Assembly: GCF_032464895.1 (NCBI RefSeq)
Contig: NZ_JAWDIC010000001.1
Location: forward strand, 124,001 to 188,000
From: Phycicoccus sp. M110.8
GTDB taxonomy: Bacteria; Actinomycetota; Actinomycetes; Actinomycetales; Dermatophilaceae
Length of the DNA: 64,000 nt
Direction: 5' to 3'
A model generated the notes under the pieces. That model was not told the origin of the DNA, searched no databases, and saw only the letters and a list, made by a program, of their open reading frames with translations. Numbering within the stretch: the stretch's first letter is position 1; each line of letters opens with the position of its first letter. Below are positions 28,433 to 37,907 of this stretch, one piece after another. A program made the translations under genes and the position numbers.

Positions 28433-29760
28433 GACACTCCTTCGCGCTCGGGCTCCACCGTAGTGCCCGGCGAACCCGCCCCGTGACCGTGCCCCGCGCC
28501 GTCGCCCGCGACCCGGACGGGCTCGACGATGACGCTCGCGATCCGGTGCCGGCGCCCGGCCATGCGCTCGGCGGTGAGCCGCAGCCCCGCCACCTCGCAG
28601 CTCGAGCCGACGATCGGCACCCGGCCGATCATCTTGCCGATGAGCCCGCCGACGGTGTCGACCTCGTCCTCCTCGATCTCGACGTCGAACAGGTCGGCCA
28701 GGTCGTCGATGTCCATCGTCGCGGGCACGCGGATCGTGCCGTCGCCGAGGTCCTCGACACCGGGTGCCTCACGGTCGTACTCGTCCGCGATCTCGCCCAC
28801 GATCTCTTCGAGGATGTCCTCGATCGTGACGAGGCCGGCCGTGCCGCCGTACTCGTCGACGACGACGGCGAAGTGGCTCTGGTCGTGCTGCATCTCCCGG
28901 AGCAGGTCGTCGACGGGCTTGCTCTCGGGGACGTAGTGCATCGGCCGCATCTGGGCGGTGACCGGCAGGGTGACCGCCTCGGGGTCGGCGTTGACGCGGC
29001 GGGCGACGTCCTTGAAGTACAGCAGCCCGAGGATGTCGTCGGACCCGTCGCCGACCACCGGGATGCGCGAGAAGCCGGACCGCAGGAACAGCGACATCGC
29101 CGAGCGCAGCGACTTCTCGCCGTCGATGGTGACCATGTCGGTGCGCGGCACCATGACCTCGCGGGCCACCGTGTCGCCGAGCTCGAAGACGGAGTGGATC
29201 ATCTGCCGCTCGTCGGCCTCGATGACCGCGCTCTCCCCCGCCAGGTCGACGAGGTCGCGCAGCTCGGACTCGCTCTGGAACGGCCCGTCGCGGTAGCCGC
29301 GGCCCGGGGTGACGGCGTTGCCGAGCGCGACCAGCACGCGGGCCACCGGGCCGAGGATGCCGCGCAGCCCGATGATCAGCGGCGAGGCGAGCAGCGCCAC
29401 CGTGTCGGAGTGCTGGCGGCCCAGCGTGCGCGGCGAGACGCCGACGATGACGAACGACACGAGCGCCATGACGCCGATCGCGATGAGCAGCCGGGTCCAG
29501 AAGCCGTCGACCAGGTCGATCGTGCCCAAGGTGATGAGGACGGCCGTCGTCGCCTCCGCCACGACGCGGAGGAACGCCGTGACCGACAGGTATGCCGCGG
29601 AGTCGCCCATGATCCGCGCGAGCGACTTCGCGCCCGTGCGGTTCTCCTCGACGAGCTCGTTCGCGCGGACCCGGGAGATCTTCCAGATCGCGGCCTCCGC
29701 CGCGGAGAGGACGAACGCGACGGCGATCGACAGGAGGGCGGCGACGACGACCCCGGTCAC
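28429..29760 (-). CDS. hemolysin-C/CorC (CNNM) family membrane protein with CBS pair
   Basis: About 443 residues. An N-terminal DUF21/CNNM membrane domain (TGVVVAALLSIAVAFVLSAA; later LLIAIGVMALVSFVIVGVSP) is followed by ESAVIEADERQMIHSVFELG, two CBS domains (VMVPRTDMVTIDGE; HFAVVVDEYGGTAGLVTIED) and a C-terminal CorC_HlyC domain (VDTVGGLIGKMIGRVP). The family is linked to magnesium/cobalt efflux or resistance. The GTG at 29760 is preceded by GGGGGAG; the frame continues upstream over ybeY but is not family-like. Sits 11 nt after ybeY and is coupled to era. Confidence 0.93.
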   Translation of the reverse strand: MTGVVVAALLSIAVAFVLSAAEAAIWKISRVRANELVEENRTGAKSLARIMGDSAAYLSVTAFLRVVAEATTAVLITLGTIDLVDGFWTRLLIAIGVMALVSFVIVGVSPRTLGRQHSDTVALLASPLIIGLRGILGPVARVLVALGNAVTPGRGYRDGPFQSESELRDLVDLAGESAVIEADERQMIHSVFELGDTVAREVMVPRTDMVTIDGEKSLRSAMSLFLRSGFSRIPVVGDGSDDILGLLYFKDVARRVNADPEAVTLPVTAQMRPMHYVPESKPVDDLLREMQHDQSHFAVVVDEYGGTAGLVTIEDILEEIVGEIADEYDREAPGVEDLGDGTIRVPATMDIDDLADLFDVEIEEDEVDTVGGLIGKMIGRVPIVGSSCEVAGLRLTAERMAGRRHRIASVIVEPVRVAGDGAGHGHGAGSPGTTVEPEREGVS

Positions 29761-29771
29761 GGCTCCCCCGC

Positions 29772-30239
29772 TCAGGACGAGGGCCGGCCGCGGCCGGCGA
29801 GGAAGGTCAGCAGCAGCTGGCGCTGGAGCTCGAACATCTCGCGCTCCTCGTCCGGCTCGGCATGGTCGTAGCCGAGCAGGTGCAGGATGCCGTGCGTCGT
29901 GAGCAGCAGCAGCTCCTCCTCGGTCGCGTGGCCGGCCTCCTTGGCCTGCCGTGCCGCGACGGAGGGACACAGCACGATGTCGCCGAGCACGCCCTCCTCG
30001 GGCTCCTCACCCTCACGGCCGGGCCGCAGCTCGTCCATCGGGAAGCTCATGACGTCGGTTGGGCCCGGCAGGTCCATCCACTGCACGTGCAGGACCTCCA
30101 TGGCCGGCTCGTCGACCAGCCGCAGGCACAGGTCGGCCCCGGGGTGGACCCGCATCTGGGTCATGACGTACTTGCTCAGCGCCACCAGCTCGAGCTCGTC
30201 GAGCTGGTAGTCGGTCTCATTGAGGACGTCGATGCTCAC
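29772..30239 (-). CDS. ybeY: endoribonuclease / rRNA maturation factor YbeY
   Basis: Zinc-dependent single-strand RNase needed for 16S rRNA 3' processing and ribosome quality control. About 155 residues with the family motif [18 protein letters not shown] (H-x3-H-x5-H zinc site) and the conserved [14 protein letters not shown]. The GTG at 30237-30239 (GTG AGC ATC GAC GTC) overlaps the phoH 3' end by 23 nt. phoH-ybeY-CNNM-era is the standard actinobacterial order. Confidence 0.96.
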   Translation of the reverse strand: MSIDVLNETDYQLDELELVALSKYVMTQMRVHPGADLCLRLVDEPAMEVLHVQWMDLPGPTDVMSFPMDELRPGREGEEPEEGVLGDIVLCPSVAARQAKEAGHATEEELLLLTTHGILHLLGYDHAEPDEEREMFELQRQLLLTFLAGRGRPSS

Positions 30240-31305
30240 GCTGCCCACGTCCTCCCTGCTCGCGGCCACCCCGGGCCTGCTGGCCGCGGGTCTGCTGCTC
30301 GTCGTCCCAGCGGCCGTAGGCGTCGACGATCGCGCCGACGAGCCGGTGCCGCACGACGTCCTGCGGGGTGAGGACGGAGAAGTGGATGTCCTCGACGTCG
30401 GCGAGGATGTCGCGGACGACCCGGAGGCCGGAGCGCGTCCCGTCGGGCAGGTCGACCTGGGTGACGTCACCGGTGACGACCATCTTGGAGCCGAAGCCGA
30501 GCCGGGTGAGGAACATCTTCATCTGCTCGGGCGAGGTGTTCTGCGCCTCGTCGAGGATGATGAACGCGTCGTTCAGCGAGCGGCCGCGCATGTAGGCCAG
30601 CGGGGCGACCTCGATCGTGCCGGCCGCCATGAGCCGCGGGATCGACTCCGGGTCGACCATGTCGTGCAGCGCGTCGTAGAGCGGGCGCAGGTACGGGTCG
30701 ATCTTGTCGTTGAGCGTGCCGGGCAGGAAGCCGAGCCGCTCCCCCGCCTCGACCGCGGGCCGGGTCAGGATGATCCGGTTGACCTGCTTGGCCTGCAGGG
30801 CCTGCACGGCCTTGGCCATCGCCAGGTACGTCTTGCCCGTGCCGGCGGGGCCGATGCCGAAGACGATCGTGTGCTTGTCGATCGCGTCGACGTAGTGCTT
30901 CTGGTTCAGCGTCTTGGGACGGATCGTGCGACCACGGTTGCTGACGATGTTCATGGTCAGCACGTCGGCCGGCCGCTCGACCGTCTGCGCCCGCAGCATC
31001 TGGATCGAGCGCTCGACGGCGTCGCGGTTGAGCGGCTGGCCGCCCTCCATCACGGCGAGCAGCTCGTCGACCGTGCGCTCGGCGAGCGCCACCTCGGCGC
31101 TGGGCCCGGACAGGTGGAACTCGTTGCCGCGCACGTGGATCTGCAGCTGGGGGAACGCCCGCTCCATGGTGCGCAGCAGCTCGTCGCGCGGACCGAGGAG
31201 GGTCACCATCTGCACCTGCGGCGGGATCACGACGGTGTGCGTCGGGACTGGGCGGGCCTCGTCGGCGTCGGCGCCCAGTGAGGTCGAATGATCAGCGTCT
31301 GCCAT
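30217..31305 (-). CDS. phoH: PhoH-like ATPase
   Basis: Cytoplasmic P-loop ATPase of the PhoH family, usually beside ybeY and implicated in RNA metabolism. About 362 residues: N-terminal KH-like region ([20 protein letters not shown]), then Walker [36 protein letters not shown], Walker [19 protein letters not shown] and sensor [12 protein letters not shown]. The last ~30 residues are low-complexity Gln/Gly/Arg ([20 protein letters not shown]) and overlap the ybeY start. The start is the ATG at 31303-31305. Confidence 0.96.
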   Translation of the reverse strand: MADADHSTSLGADADEARPVPTHTVVIPPQVQMVTLLGPRDELLRTMERAFPQLQIHVRGNEFHLSGPSAEVALAERTVDELLAVMEGGQPLNRDAVERSIQMLRAQTVERPADVLTMNIVSNRGRTIRPKTLNQKHYVDAIDKHTIVFGIGPAGTGKTYLAMAKAVQALQAKQVNRIILTRPAVEAGERLGFLPGTLNDKIDPYLRPLYDALHDMVDPESIPRLMAAGTIEVAPLAYMRGRSLNDAFIILDEAQNTSPEQMKMFLTRLGFGSKMVVTGDVTQVDLPDGTRSGLRVVRDILADVEDIHFSVLTPQDVVRHRLVGAIVDAYGRWDDEQQTRGQQARGGREQGGRGQREHRRPQ

Positions 31306-31329
31306 GGTCCGTCCAGTCTACGGTGCGCC

Positions 31330-31680
31330 TCAGCCGGGCGGCCACGTCATTGCCCGGCCGCCCAGCACGTGCACGTGGGCGTGGAAGACGCTCTGCTGGG
31401 CACCCGCACCCGTGTTGAAGACGCTGCGGTAGCCGCTCCCGTCGATCCCCTCCTGCTCGGCGACGGCGCGCACCGCGGCGAACAGGGGCGCGACCTCCTC
31501 GGGCGCCTCCAGCGCCAGGGAGCCCACGTCGGGCAGGTGCCGCCGCGGGATGACCAGCACGTGGGTGGGCGCCTGCGGCTCGAGGTCGCGGAACGCGACC
31601 GTGTGCTCGTCCTCGCGCACCACGTCGGCGGGGATGTCGCCCGTGAGGATCTTGCAGAAGATGCAGTCGGCGTCGGCCAT
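31330..31680 (-). CDS. HIT-family (HINT-like) nucleotide-binding protein
   Basis: Small purine-nucleotide hydrolase/phosphoramidase of about 116 residues. It has the histidine triad HAHVHVLGG (about residue 100), the N-terminal CIFCKILTGDIPADVV and HVLVIPRRHLPDV. It sits 24 nt upstream of phoH, the normal position in this cluster. Its physiological substrate is unknown. The start is the ATG at 31678-31680. Confidence 0.95.
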   Translation of the reverse strand: MADADCIFCKILTGDIPADVVREDEHTVAFRDLEPQAPTHVLVIPRRHLPDVGSLALEAPEEVAPLFAAVRAVAEQEGIDGSGYRSVFNTGAGAQQSVFHAHVHVLGGRAMTWPPG

Positions 31681-31740
31681 GCCCCGAGACTAGCCATCTC
31701 GGCGCGTCAACCTCGGGGTCGACCAGCGCGTCGTAGGGGC

Positions 31741-32304
31741 GTGGGACCGTTGGGCGTGGCCGTGCGCGACCGGAGCGACGAAGGGCACCCGGGCGCCGAC
31801 GAGGGCGTGCGGGAGCTGTATGCCGCCCACTGGGCCGGCCTCGTCCGGCTCGCCTGGCTGCTCCTGCGCGACGACCTCGCCGCCGAGGAGGTCGTCCAGG
31901 AGGCCTTCATCGCGGTGCACCGCCGCTGGGACTCGCTGCGCGACCCGGAGAAGGCCACGGCATACCTGCGCCGGTCGGTCGTCAACGGCGCCCGGTCGAG
32001 CCTGCGGCACCGGGGCGTCGAGGAGCGGCACCTCGCCCGCGAGCGCGCCGACGCCGGGGCACCCGGCCGGCGCACCGAGGCCAGTGCCGAGGACCGGGCG
32101 CTCGGGTCCGAGGCGAGACGGTCCATGGTCCGAGCGCTGGGCGGCCTGCCCCAGCGCCAGAGAGAGGTGCTGACGATGCGCTACTACCTCGACCTCAGCG
32201 AGGCCGAGATCGCCGACGCCCTCGGCATCTCCCCCGGCTCGGTCAAGGCCCATGCCCACCGCGGGCTCGCCGGCCTGCGCGACCGGATGGGAGACCAGTC
32301 ATGA
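31741..32304 (+). CDS. SigE-family ECF RNA polymerase sigma factor (second copy in the window)
   Basis: About 187 residues. Region 2: VRELYAAHWAGLVRLAWLLL, AAEEVVQEAFIAVHRRWDSL. Region 4: LPQRQREVLTMRYYLDLSEA, EIADALGISPGSVKAHAHRG. Start choice is uncertain among GTG at 31741 (AGGGG just upstream), 31756 and 31762. It is coupled by an ATGA overlap to a membrane protein with GerMN-like and Gmad2-like domains, its likely anti-sigma factor. The pair lies in opposite orientation between HIT and rsmE, interrupting an otherwise conserved block, and so looks like a lineage-specific insertion. Confidence 0.87.
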   Translation: MGPLGVAVRDRSDEGHPGADEGVRELYAAHWAGLVRLAWLLLRDDLAAEEVVQEAFIAVHRRWDSLRDPEKATAYLRRSVVNGARSSLRHRGVEERHLARERADAGAPGRRTEASAEDRALGSEARRSMVRALGGLPQRQREVLTMRYYLDLSEAEIADALGISPGSVKAHAHRGLAGLRDRMGDQS

Positions 32305-33467
32305 GCGACCGCCCGACGCCCGACCCCCGCTTCGACCCCGACCTCGAGCCCGAGGAGCTCCGCCGGCTCGAGGACCAGCTCCGCACCGAACTCGCAGAGG
32401 AGACCCGCAGTGTCCGACCACCAGACCGCCTCGAGGCGATCCTGCACCAGGCCCGAGAGGCGGGGCCGGTGAGCGCCCGGGCGGGTCACGCCCCGCGTCG
32501 CTGGCTCGTGCCCGTCGCCGCCGCGGCAGCCGTCGCCCTCATCGCCGGCGGCGTGTGGTGGGCGGGCCAGGACCGTTCCACGCGGACGGCCGCACCCGCG
32601 ACGACGGGACCCACCACGTCGCAGGCCACGCCCGCACCGTCGGGCAGCAGCCCGTCCGCGCCGGCGTCGGCAGTCACCTCGGGGAGCGCGACCCTCACGG
32701 CCGGCCCGGGGCCCACGACGCTGCCGGTCTACTTCGTCGGGCCGCAGGGCGGTGACAAGCCCGCCTACGGGTTGTACCGCGAGTTCGTGCCCGGCCCGGT
32801 GACCAGCGGGGACGCCGCGGCCAGGGCCAAGGCCGCGCTCGGGCTCGCGCTGCGCCCGCCGACCTCCACGACCGACGCTGCCTACCTCGCGCCGTGGGCA
32901 GGGCAGTCCATCCGAGCGGTCACCGTCACGCCGAAGCTCATCACCGTCGACCTCGCCGTGCCCGGCGACCCCGCCGCGGCGACGACGGCCGGAGTGCGAC
33001 GGCTGGCGGTCCAGGAGCTCGTCTGGACGGCGCAGGCAGCGGTCCAGAAGGGCAACGTCCCGGTCCGCTTCACCGTCCAGGGCAAGGACACGAAGCTGTT
33101 CGGGTCCATCGCGACAGCAGGCCGCACGTTCACGCGTCCGTCGTCGGACCGGCTCTACGAGGACCTTGCCCCGATCTGGGTCACGTCGCCGAGCCGCGGG
33201 CAGCTCGTGTCCGCGACCACGCCGCTCACGGTCACCGGGCAGGCCATCGTCTTCGAGGCGACCGTGAGCTGGGAGCTCTACCGTGACGGCGCCAAGGTCA
33301 AGGGCGGGCACACCATGGCCTCCGTGGGTGCGCCGCAGCAGGGCTCCTACTCGATCCAGCTCGGCACCCTGCCCGCCGGCAGCTACTCGATCCGGGTCTT
33401 CGAGCCCAGCCAGGCCGACGGGCAGTCGGTCGTGGCCGCCAGGACGGTGACCTTCTCGGTCCAGTAG
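32301..33467 (+). CDS. transmembrane anti-sigma-like protein with GerMN and Gmad2-like ectodomains
   Basis: About 388 residues. Residues 1-67 are cytoplasmic, acidic and helical (EELRRLEDQLRTELAEE), as expected for a sigma-binding segment; one TM helix (WLVPVAAAAAVALIAGGVWW, about 68-87); a Thr/Ser/Pro linker; then a GerMN-like domain (LPVYFVGPQGGDKPAYGLYR; VTVTPKLITVDLAVPGD; VQELVWTAQAAVQKG) and a C-terminal Gmad2/Ig-like domain (IWVTSPSRGQLVSATTPLTV; SYSIQLGTLPAGSYSIRVFE). GerMN is known from spore germination and LpqB-like envelope proteins. Coupling to the sigma gene suggests envelope sensing; this role is inferred. Confidence 0.8.
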   Translation: MSDRPTPDPRFDPDLEPEELRRLEDQLRTELAEETRSVRPPDRLEAILHQAREAGPVSARAGHAPRRWLVPVAAAAAVALIAGGVWWAGQDRSTRTAAPATTGPTTSQATPAPSGSSPSAPASAVTSGSATLTAGPGPTTLPVYFVGPQGGDKPAYGLYREFVPGPVTSGDAAARAKAALGLALRPPTSTTDAAYLAPWAGQSIRAVTVTPKLITVDLAVPGDPAAATTAGVRRLAVQELVWTAQAAVQKGNVPVRFTVQGKDTKLFGSIATAGRTFTRPSSDRLYEDLAPIWVTSPSRGQLVSATTPLTVTGQAIVFEATVSWELYRDGAKVKGGHTMASVGAPQQGSYSIQLGTLPAGSYSIRVFEPSQADGQSVVAARTVTFSVQ

Positions 33468-33470
33468 GTC

Positions 33471-34214
33471 TCAGCGCCAGCGGCCGGCCGCGCTCAGCAC
33501 CGCGAGCGCGGCCGGCCCGGCGCTGGAGGACCGCAGCACGGTGTCGCCCAGCCGGACGGCCACCGCGCCGGCCGCCTCGAGCGCGGCCACCTCCTCGGGG
33601 GTGATGCCGCCCTCGGGCCCGACGACGACGACCACGTCGCCCTCGTCCGGCAGCGCCTGGCTCGCCAGGCTCGTGGTGGCGTCCTCGTGCAGGACGTATG
33701 CCGCCGCGGCGCCGGCGACCCGGGCCGCGAGCGCCTTCGTCGTGGCCAGCTCGGCGACGACGGGCACCCTGGCCCGGCGGGACTGCTTGGCCGCCGCCAC
33801 GACGGTCGCGACCCACTTTCCCCGGGCCTTCTCCCCGCGCTCGCCGCGCCACTGGACGATGCACCGGGCTGCCTGCCACGGGACCACCTCGTCTACGCCG
33901 CACTCGGTCGCCGCCTCGACCGCCTGGTCGTCCCGGTCCCCCTTGGCCAACGCCTGCACCAGCACGAACCGGGGCCGGGGTTCGGGGACCTGCTCGACCT
34001 CGAGGACCCGCAGGTCCAGCTCCGCGCGGCCGGCGCCGGCGACCTCGCACACGAGGCGCCTGCCCGCTCCGTCGGAGAGGAGGACGCGCTCGCCCACGGT
34101 GATCCGGCGCACCGTCGCGGCGTGCCGCCCCTCGGGGCCGTCGAGCAGCACGGCTCCACCGGGGGCGGCGGAGGCCACGAGGGCCGGGTCGACGAGGAAG
34201 AGCGGCAGCGTCAC
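33471..34214 (-). CDS. rsmE: 16S rRNA (uracil-1498-N3)-methyltransferase
   Basis: SPOUT-class methyltransferase that modifies U1498 of 16S rRNA. N-terminal PUA-like part (VLLDGPEGRHAATVRRITVG), then RFVLVQALAKGDRDDQAVEA, ATECGVDEVVPW and the SAM-binding trefoil knot motifs VVVGPEGGITPEEVAAL and VRLGDTVLRSSSAGPAA. About 247 residues. The start is GTG at 34212-34214. dnaJ-rsmE-HIT is the usual actinobacterial neighbourhood; here a yidC paralogue and a sigma pair are inserted on either side. It converges on the GerMN gene with only 3 nt between stop codons. Confidence 0.95.
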   Translation of the reverse strand: MTLPLFLVDPALVASAAPGGAVLLDGPEGRHAATVRRITVGERVLLSDGAGRRLVCEVAGAGRAELDLRVLEVEQVPEPRPRFVLVQALAKGDRDDQAVEAATECGVDEVVPWQAARCIVQWRGERGEKARGKWVATVVAAAKQSRRARVPVVAELATTKALAARVAGAAAAYVLHEDATTSLASQALPDEGDVVVVVGPEGGITPEEVAALEAAGAVAVRLGDTVLRSSSAGPAALAVLSAAGRWR

Positions 34215-34223
34215 GCGGCCAGC

Positions 34224-35033
34224 CTAGGCAGTCCCCGCAGCCGCGCGACGCGCCGCTGCCGGGGAGCCCGGGGTGGGGGCGAACCGCCAGACCAGGCCCT
34301 GCTGCACGAAGGTCCACAGGTTGTTCAGGAACCAGTACGCGACAAGACCGGCCGGGACGACGCACGCGGCGGCGAGGACCCCCACCGCACCCAGCGCCGG
34401 GATCCACCGCTGGACCGTCGTCAGCAGGTCGGGCTGGCCGGTCGTGTCGGTCATCGGCAGCGTGAACCACCGGGACGTAGCGAACGAGAGCAGTGCCGAC
34501 GCGAGCGCCACGACGACCAGGGTGGCGAGTCCGACGGGGTCGTGGCCGAGCTGCACCAGCCGGCTCGACAAGTGCAGCCCCACGAGCGACGCGGATGCCG
34601 CAGATGCGACCAGGCCGGCGTCGAGCGCGCCGAGCGGGTGGCCGGCCGTGACCTGGCTGATGACGCGGTACAGAGCGAGCAGCAGTGGCAGCTGGAGCAG
34701 CGTCGGGGCCAGGCCCCACCGTGCGACGCCGTGCTCGGCATGGATCGACCGGCGCTCGGCCTGCAGCGCCCGCAGACCCTCCGCGTCGAGCCGGCCGGCA
34801 TACCGCTCCTGCAGGGCAACCAGCTGTGGTCGGGCGTGCGCCCGGGCATGGCTGTCGCGCACCCCGCGCAGGACCAGGGGCACGGTGAGGCCGCGCACGG
34901 CCACGACGAGCAGGGCGATGGCGGCCAGCCAGGCGGCGGCGGACCCGGGCGCGAGGCCGAGGGAGGTCGCGAGGGTGTGGGCCCCGGCCAGGACGGCGGC
35001 GAGGGCATGGCTGATGGGTGTGATCGGGTTCAT
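34224..35033 (-). CDS. YidC/Oxa1-family membrane protein insertase paralogue
   Basis: About 269 residues, without the large periplasmic domain of Gram-negative YidC. Hydrophobic segments: WLAAIALLVVAVRGLTVPLV (contains the conserved membrane Arg), LAPTLLQLPLLLALYRVISQ, LATLVVVALASALLSFATS and VLAAACVVPAGLVAYWFLNN-LWTFVQQ. The cytoplasmic loop QLVALQERYAGRLDAEGLRA matches the family hairpin. The normal yidC lies in the rnpA-jag region near oriC; this copy, between dnaJ and rsmE beside a small membrane gene, is probably a second insertase. GAGGAGC precedes the ATG. Confidence 0.88.
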   Translation of the reverse strand: MNPITPISHALAAVLAGAHTLATSLGLAPGSAAAWLAAIALLVVAVRGLTVPLVLRGVRDSHARAHARPQLVALQERYAGRLDAEGLRALQAERRSIHAEHGVARWGLAPTLLQLPLLLALYRVISQVTAGHPLGALDAGLVASAASASLVGLHLSSRLVQLGHDPVGLATLVVVALASALLSFATSRWFTLPMTDTTGQPDLLTTVQRWIPALGAVGVLAAACVVPAGLVAYWFLNNLWTFVQQGLVWRFAPTPGSPAAARRAAAGTA

Positions 35034-35117
35034 GGGTCGAGCTCCTCTGCCCGGGAGACCGGGCGGTCGGTGTGTGGGGTCGGCGGAACCGTCCGCACAC
35101 CGGGAGGGCGCGGACGG

Positions 35118-35423
35118 TCAGCGGGACCCGGGAGCTCGGGGACGCCGGGGCCGGCGCGGGACGTCGACATGGAGCCAGGAGGGCGTGGCCGAGACGGGCC
35201 GAGACCCGTCGGTCGGACGCCGCACGGCTGCCAGGGCCGGCACCGGCACGTGGACCCGCGCGACCGCGGTCAGCGCGAGCAGCGCCGTGCCCAGACCGGC
35301 GACGAGCACGGCCTGTGGCACCGACCCGGTGGTGCCGGCCACACCGAGCAGGACGACGGTGACTGCGCTCGACGCGACGAGCAGGAGGGCGGCGTGCCTC
35401 AGCCGCTCGACGGTGGTGTCCAC
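35118..35423 (-). CDS. small two-TM membrane protein (DUF6412-like)
   Basis: About 101 residues. Two hydrophobic helices (HAALLLVASSAVTVVLLGVA and AVLVAGLGTALLALTAVARV) are followed by a basic Pro/Arg tail (VDVPRRPRRPRAPGSR). No motif is recognised. The association with a yidC paralogue matches, from memory, an actinobacterial family of unknown function (DUF6412). The start is GTG at 35421-35423, preceded by GGGGAGGAGG. About 85 nt separate it from the yidC gene, which it probably shares a transcript with. Confidence 0.7.
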   Translation of the reverse strand: MDTTVERLRHAALLLVASSAVTVVLLGVAGTTGSVPQAVLVAGLGTALLALTAVARVHVPVPALAAVRRPTDGSRPVSATPSWLHVDVPRRPRRPRAPGSR

Positions 35424-35475
35424 GCGCCCCTCCTCCCCAGTCGTGGTGCTGGCCCCAGCGTACGCCGGAGCGGGC

Positions 35476-36600
35476 TCAGCGGCCCTTGAACGCCTCGCGC
35501 AGCTTGCCGAACAGGCCCTGGTTGGCGGGGGCGAGCCGTCCCTCGGGGCGCTCCTCCCCGCGCAGCCCCGCGAGCTGGCGCAGGAGCTCCTCCTGCTGCT
35601 CGTCCAGGCGGGTCGGGGTCATCACGTTCGCGTGGACGATCAGGTCGCCGCGGCCGCCGCCGCGCAGGTGCGTGACCCCCAGCCCGCGCAGCGTGACCGC
35701 GTCACCGGCCTGGGTGCCCGGCTTGACCTCGAGCTCCTGGGAGCCGTCGAAGGTGTCGAGCTTGAGCGTGGTGCCGAGCGCGGCTGCGGTCATGGGCAGC
35801 TCGACCGTGGCGTGCAGGTCGTCCCCGCGACGCTGGAACGTCGCGTGCGGGCGGACCGACACCTCGACGTAGAGGTCGCCGGCAGGGCCGCCGCCCTGGC
35901 CGACCTCGCCCTCGCCCGTCAGCTGGATGCGGGTGCCGGTGTCGACGCCGGCGGGCACCTTGATGGTCAGGGTGCGGCGGGTGCGGACCCGGCCGTCGCC
36001 GGAGCACTCGAAGCAGGGGCTGACGAGCACCTCGCCGTACCCCTGGCAGGTCATGCAGGGACGGCTGGTCATGACCTGCCCGAGGAACGACCGCTGCACC
36101 TGCTGGATCTCGCCCCGGCCGCCGCAGACGTCACAGGTCCGGCGCGAGGTGCCCGGCTGGGCGCCGTCGCCGTGGCAGGTCGAGCAGACGACAGCCGTCT
36201 CGACCGTGAGCTCCTTCTCGGCACCGAACACGGCGTCGGCCATGTCGATGTCGAGCCGGATCAGGGCGTCCTGGCCGCGGCGCTGGCGCGAGCGCGGGCC
36301 ACGCTGGGCGGTGCCGGCGCCCGCGCCGAAGAACGCGTCCATGATGTCGCTGAACGAGAAGCCCTGGCCGAAGCCGGCGGCCCCGGCGGCGTACGGGTCG
36401 GCGCCCATGTCGTACGAGCGGCGCTTCTCCGGGTCGGAGAGCACGTCGTACGCCTGGGACACCTTCTTGAACTGCTCCTCCGCCTCCGGGCTGGGGTTGA
36501 CGTCCGGGTGCAGGGTGCGGGCCTTCTTGCGGTAGGCCCGCTTGATGTCCTCGGCGGTGGCGTCCCGCGAGACGCCGAGGTCCTGGTAGTAGTCGTTCAC
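35476..36600 (-). CDS. dnaJ: chaperone DnaJ (DnaJ2 type)
   Basis: Hsp40 co-chaperone that stimulates DnaK. J-domain [20 protein letters not shown] with the HPD motif (TLHPDVNP), a Gly/Phe region ([13 protein letters not shown]), four CxxCxGxG zinc repeats ([32 protein letters not shown]) and the C-terminal substrate domain. About 374 residues. The GTG at 36598-36600 has AAGGAT 5 nt upstream. hrcA-dnaJ away from dnaK is typical of the second DnaJ of actinobacteria. Under HrcA/CIRCE control by position. Confidence 0.97.
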   Translation of the reverse strand: MNDYYQDLGVSRDATAEDIKRAYRKKARTLHPDVNPSPEAEEQFKKVSQAYDVLSDPEKRRSYDMGADPYAAGAAGFGQGFSFSDIMDAFFGAGAGTAQRGPRSRQRRGQDALIRLDIDMADAVFGAEKELTVETAVVCSTCHGDGAQPGTSRRTCDVCGGRGEIQQVQRSFLGQVMTSRPCMTCQGYGEVLVSPCFECSGDGRVRTRRTLTIKVPAGVDTGTRIQLTGEGEVGQGGGPAGDLYVEVSVRPHATFQRRGDDLHATVELPMTAAALGTTLKLDTFDGSQELEVKPGTQAGDAVTLRGLGVTHLRGGGRGDLIVHANVMTPTRLDEQQEELLRQLAGLRGEERPEGRLAPANQGLFGKLREAFKGR

Positions 36601-36679
36601 GAAGATCCTTGTCAGTGGTGCATCGACACGGTCGGGGAGCCGGCGGCGGTGACGGCCCCGCGGGAGGTGGACCCGGCGC

Positions 36680-37711
36680 TCACTGCGCGAGGATCCGGGA
36701 GACGTAGGTGGCGACCGCCCGCACCGAGGCCATGGTGGTCGGGTAGTCCATGCGGGTCGGCCCGAGGACGCCGAGCCCGGCGACGAGATCGGCCCCGGTG
36801 CCGTACTCGGTCGAGACGACCGAGGTCGACTGCAGCCCGGCGAACGGGTTCTCGTGGCCGATCCGCACGGAGACGGCGTCGGAGGTCTCGCGCGCGGTCC
36901 CGAGCAGCTTGAGCAGGACGACGTGCTGCTCGAGCGCCTCGAGGACCGGCCCGATGGTGAGCGGGAAGTCCGTACCGACGCGGGCGAGGTTGGCCGTGCC
37001 GGCGAGCACGACCCGCTCCTCGCGCTCCTCGACGAGGGCGTCCTCCAGCGACTGCACGACGGCGCGCACGAGGTCGCGGTCGGCGGGGTCGAACTCCTCG
37101 GGCAGCGACGACAGGGCTGCCGACGCGTCGACGAGGCGCTCCCCCACGGCGCGCGCGTTGACCTTGGCCCGCACGAGGCCAAGGGTGGCCTCACCCTCGG
37201 GGGTGCTCAGGTCGGCGGTGGTCTCGATGACCCGCTGCTCGACCCGCCCGGTGTTGACGATGAGCACGACCATGAGCCGCCGGCCGCCCATGGGCACGAA
37301 CTCGATGTGCCGCACCGAGGACCGGGTCAGCGAGGGGTACTGCATGACCGCGACCTGACGGGTCAGCTGGGCCAGCAGCCGCACCGTCCGGTCGACGACG
37401 TCGTCGAGGTCGACGGCGCCCTCGAGGAAGTGCGCGATCGCGGCGCGCTCGGCTGCGGACATCGGCTTGACCGAGCTGAGCCGGTCGACGAACAGGCGGT
37501 ACCCGGCGTCGGTCGGCACGCGTCCGGCGCTGGTGTGCGGGGCCGCGATCAGCCCCTCCTCCTCGAGCACGGCCATGTCGTTGCGGACCGTCGCCGCGGA
37601 CACCCCGAGGTGGTGGCGCTCGAGCAGCGCCTTGGACCCGACCGGCTCGGACGTCTCGACGTAGTCCTGGACGATGGCGCGCAGCACGGCGAGGCGACGT
37701 TCTTCGCTCAT
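36680..37711 (-). CDS. hrcA: heat-inducible transcription repressor HrcA
   Basis: Represses heat-shock genes by binding CIRCE. N-terminal winged helix ([40 protein letters not shown]), GYRLFVDRL, then the ligand/GAF-like domain with [20 protein letters not shown] and C-terminal [19 protein letters not shown]. About 343 residues. The ATG at 37709-37711 has AGGAG upstream; the 25 upstream codons of the open frame cross into the CIRCE region and are not coding. dnaJ follows after about 80 nt. Confidence 0.97.
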   Translation of the reverse strand: MSEERRLAVLRAIVQDYVETSEPVGSKALLERHHLGVSAATVRNDMAVLEEEGLIAAPHTSAGRVPTDAGYRLFVDRLSSVKPMSAAERAAIAHFLEGAVDLDDVVDRTVRLLAQLTRQVAVMQYPSLTRSSVRHIEFVPMGGRRLMVVLIVNTGRVEQRVIETTADLSTPEGEATLGLVRAKVNARAVGERLVDASAALSSLPEEFDPADRDLVRAVVQSLEDALVEEREERVVLAGTANLARVGTDFPLTIGPVLEALEQHVVLLKLLGTARETSDAVSVRIGHENPFAGLQSTSVVSTEYGTGADLVAGLGVLGPTRMDYPTTMASVRAVATYVSRILAQ

Positions 37712-37775
37712 GGCGCTCCTGTCGTTCGGCTGGCACTTCGACCGCGGGCGGGGCCGTCCGCGGCAGCTCCCCACG

Positions 37776-37802
37776 TTGGCACTCACACCCTCGGAGTGCC
37801 AA
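37776..37802 (-). promoter_or_regulatory. CIRCE element
   Basis: TTGGCACTC-N9-GAGTGCCAA: perfect 9-bp arms with the canonical 9-nt spacer, differing from the consensus TTAGCACTC at one base per arm, as is usual in high-GC actinobacteria. It lies 65 nt upstream of hrcA and is the HrcA operator for hrcA-dnaJ. Confidence 0.93.
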
Positions 37803-37907
37803 GTCTATGTCGTCCGGCGCGTCTGGGCCGCATCGACCGGCGCACCTCGGCCGCATCCACCGGCGCGCCCCCGTGGCCGGCCGGCGCACCCGGCATACCC
37901 TTCCCCG

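Noticed and set aside
34224-35033. Primary yidC of the rpmH-rnpA-yidC locus
   Set aside because: None of rpmH, rnpA, jag or rsmG is nearby; the neighbours are dnaJ and rsmE.
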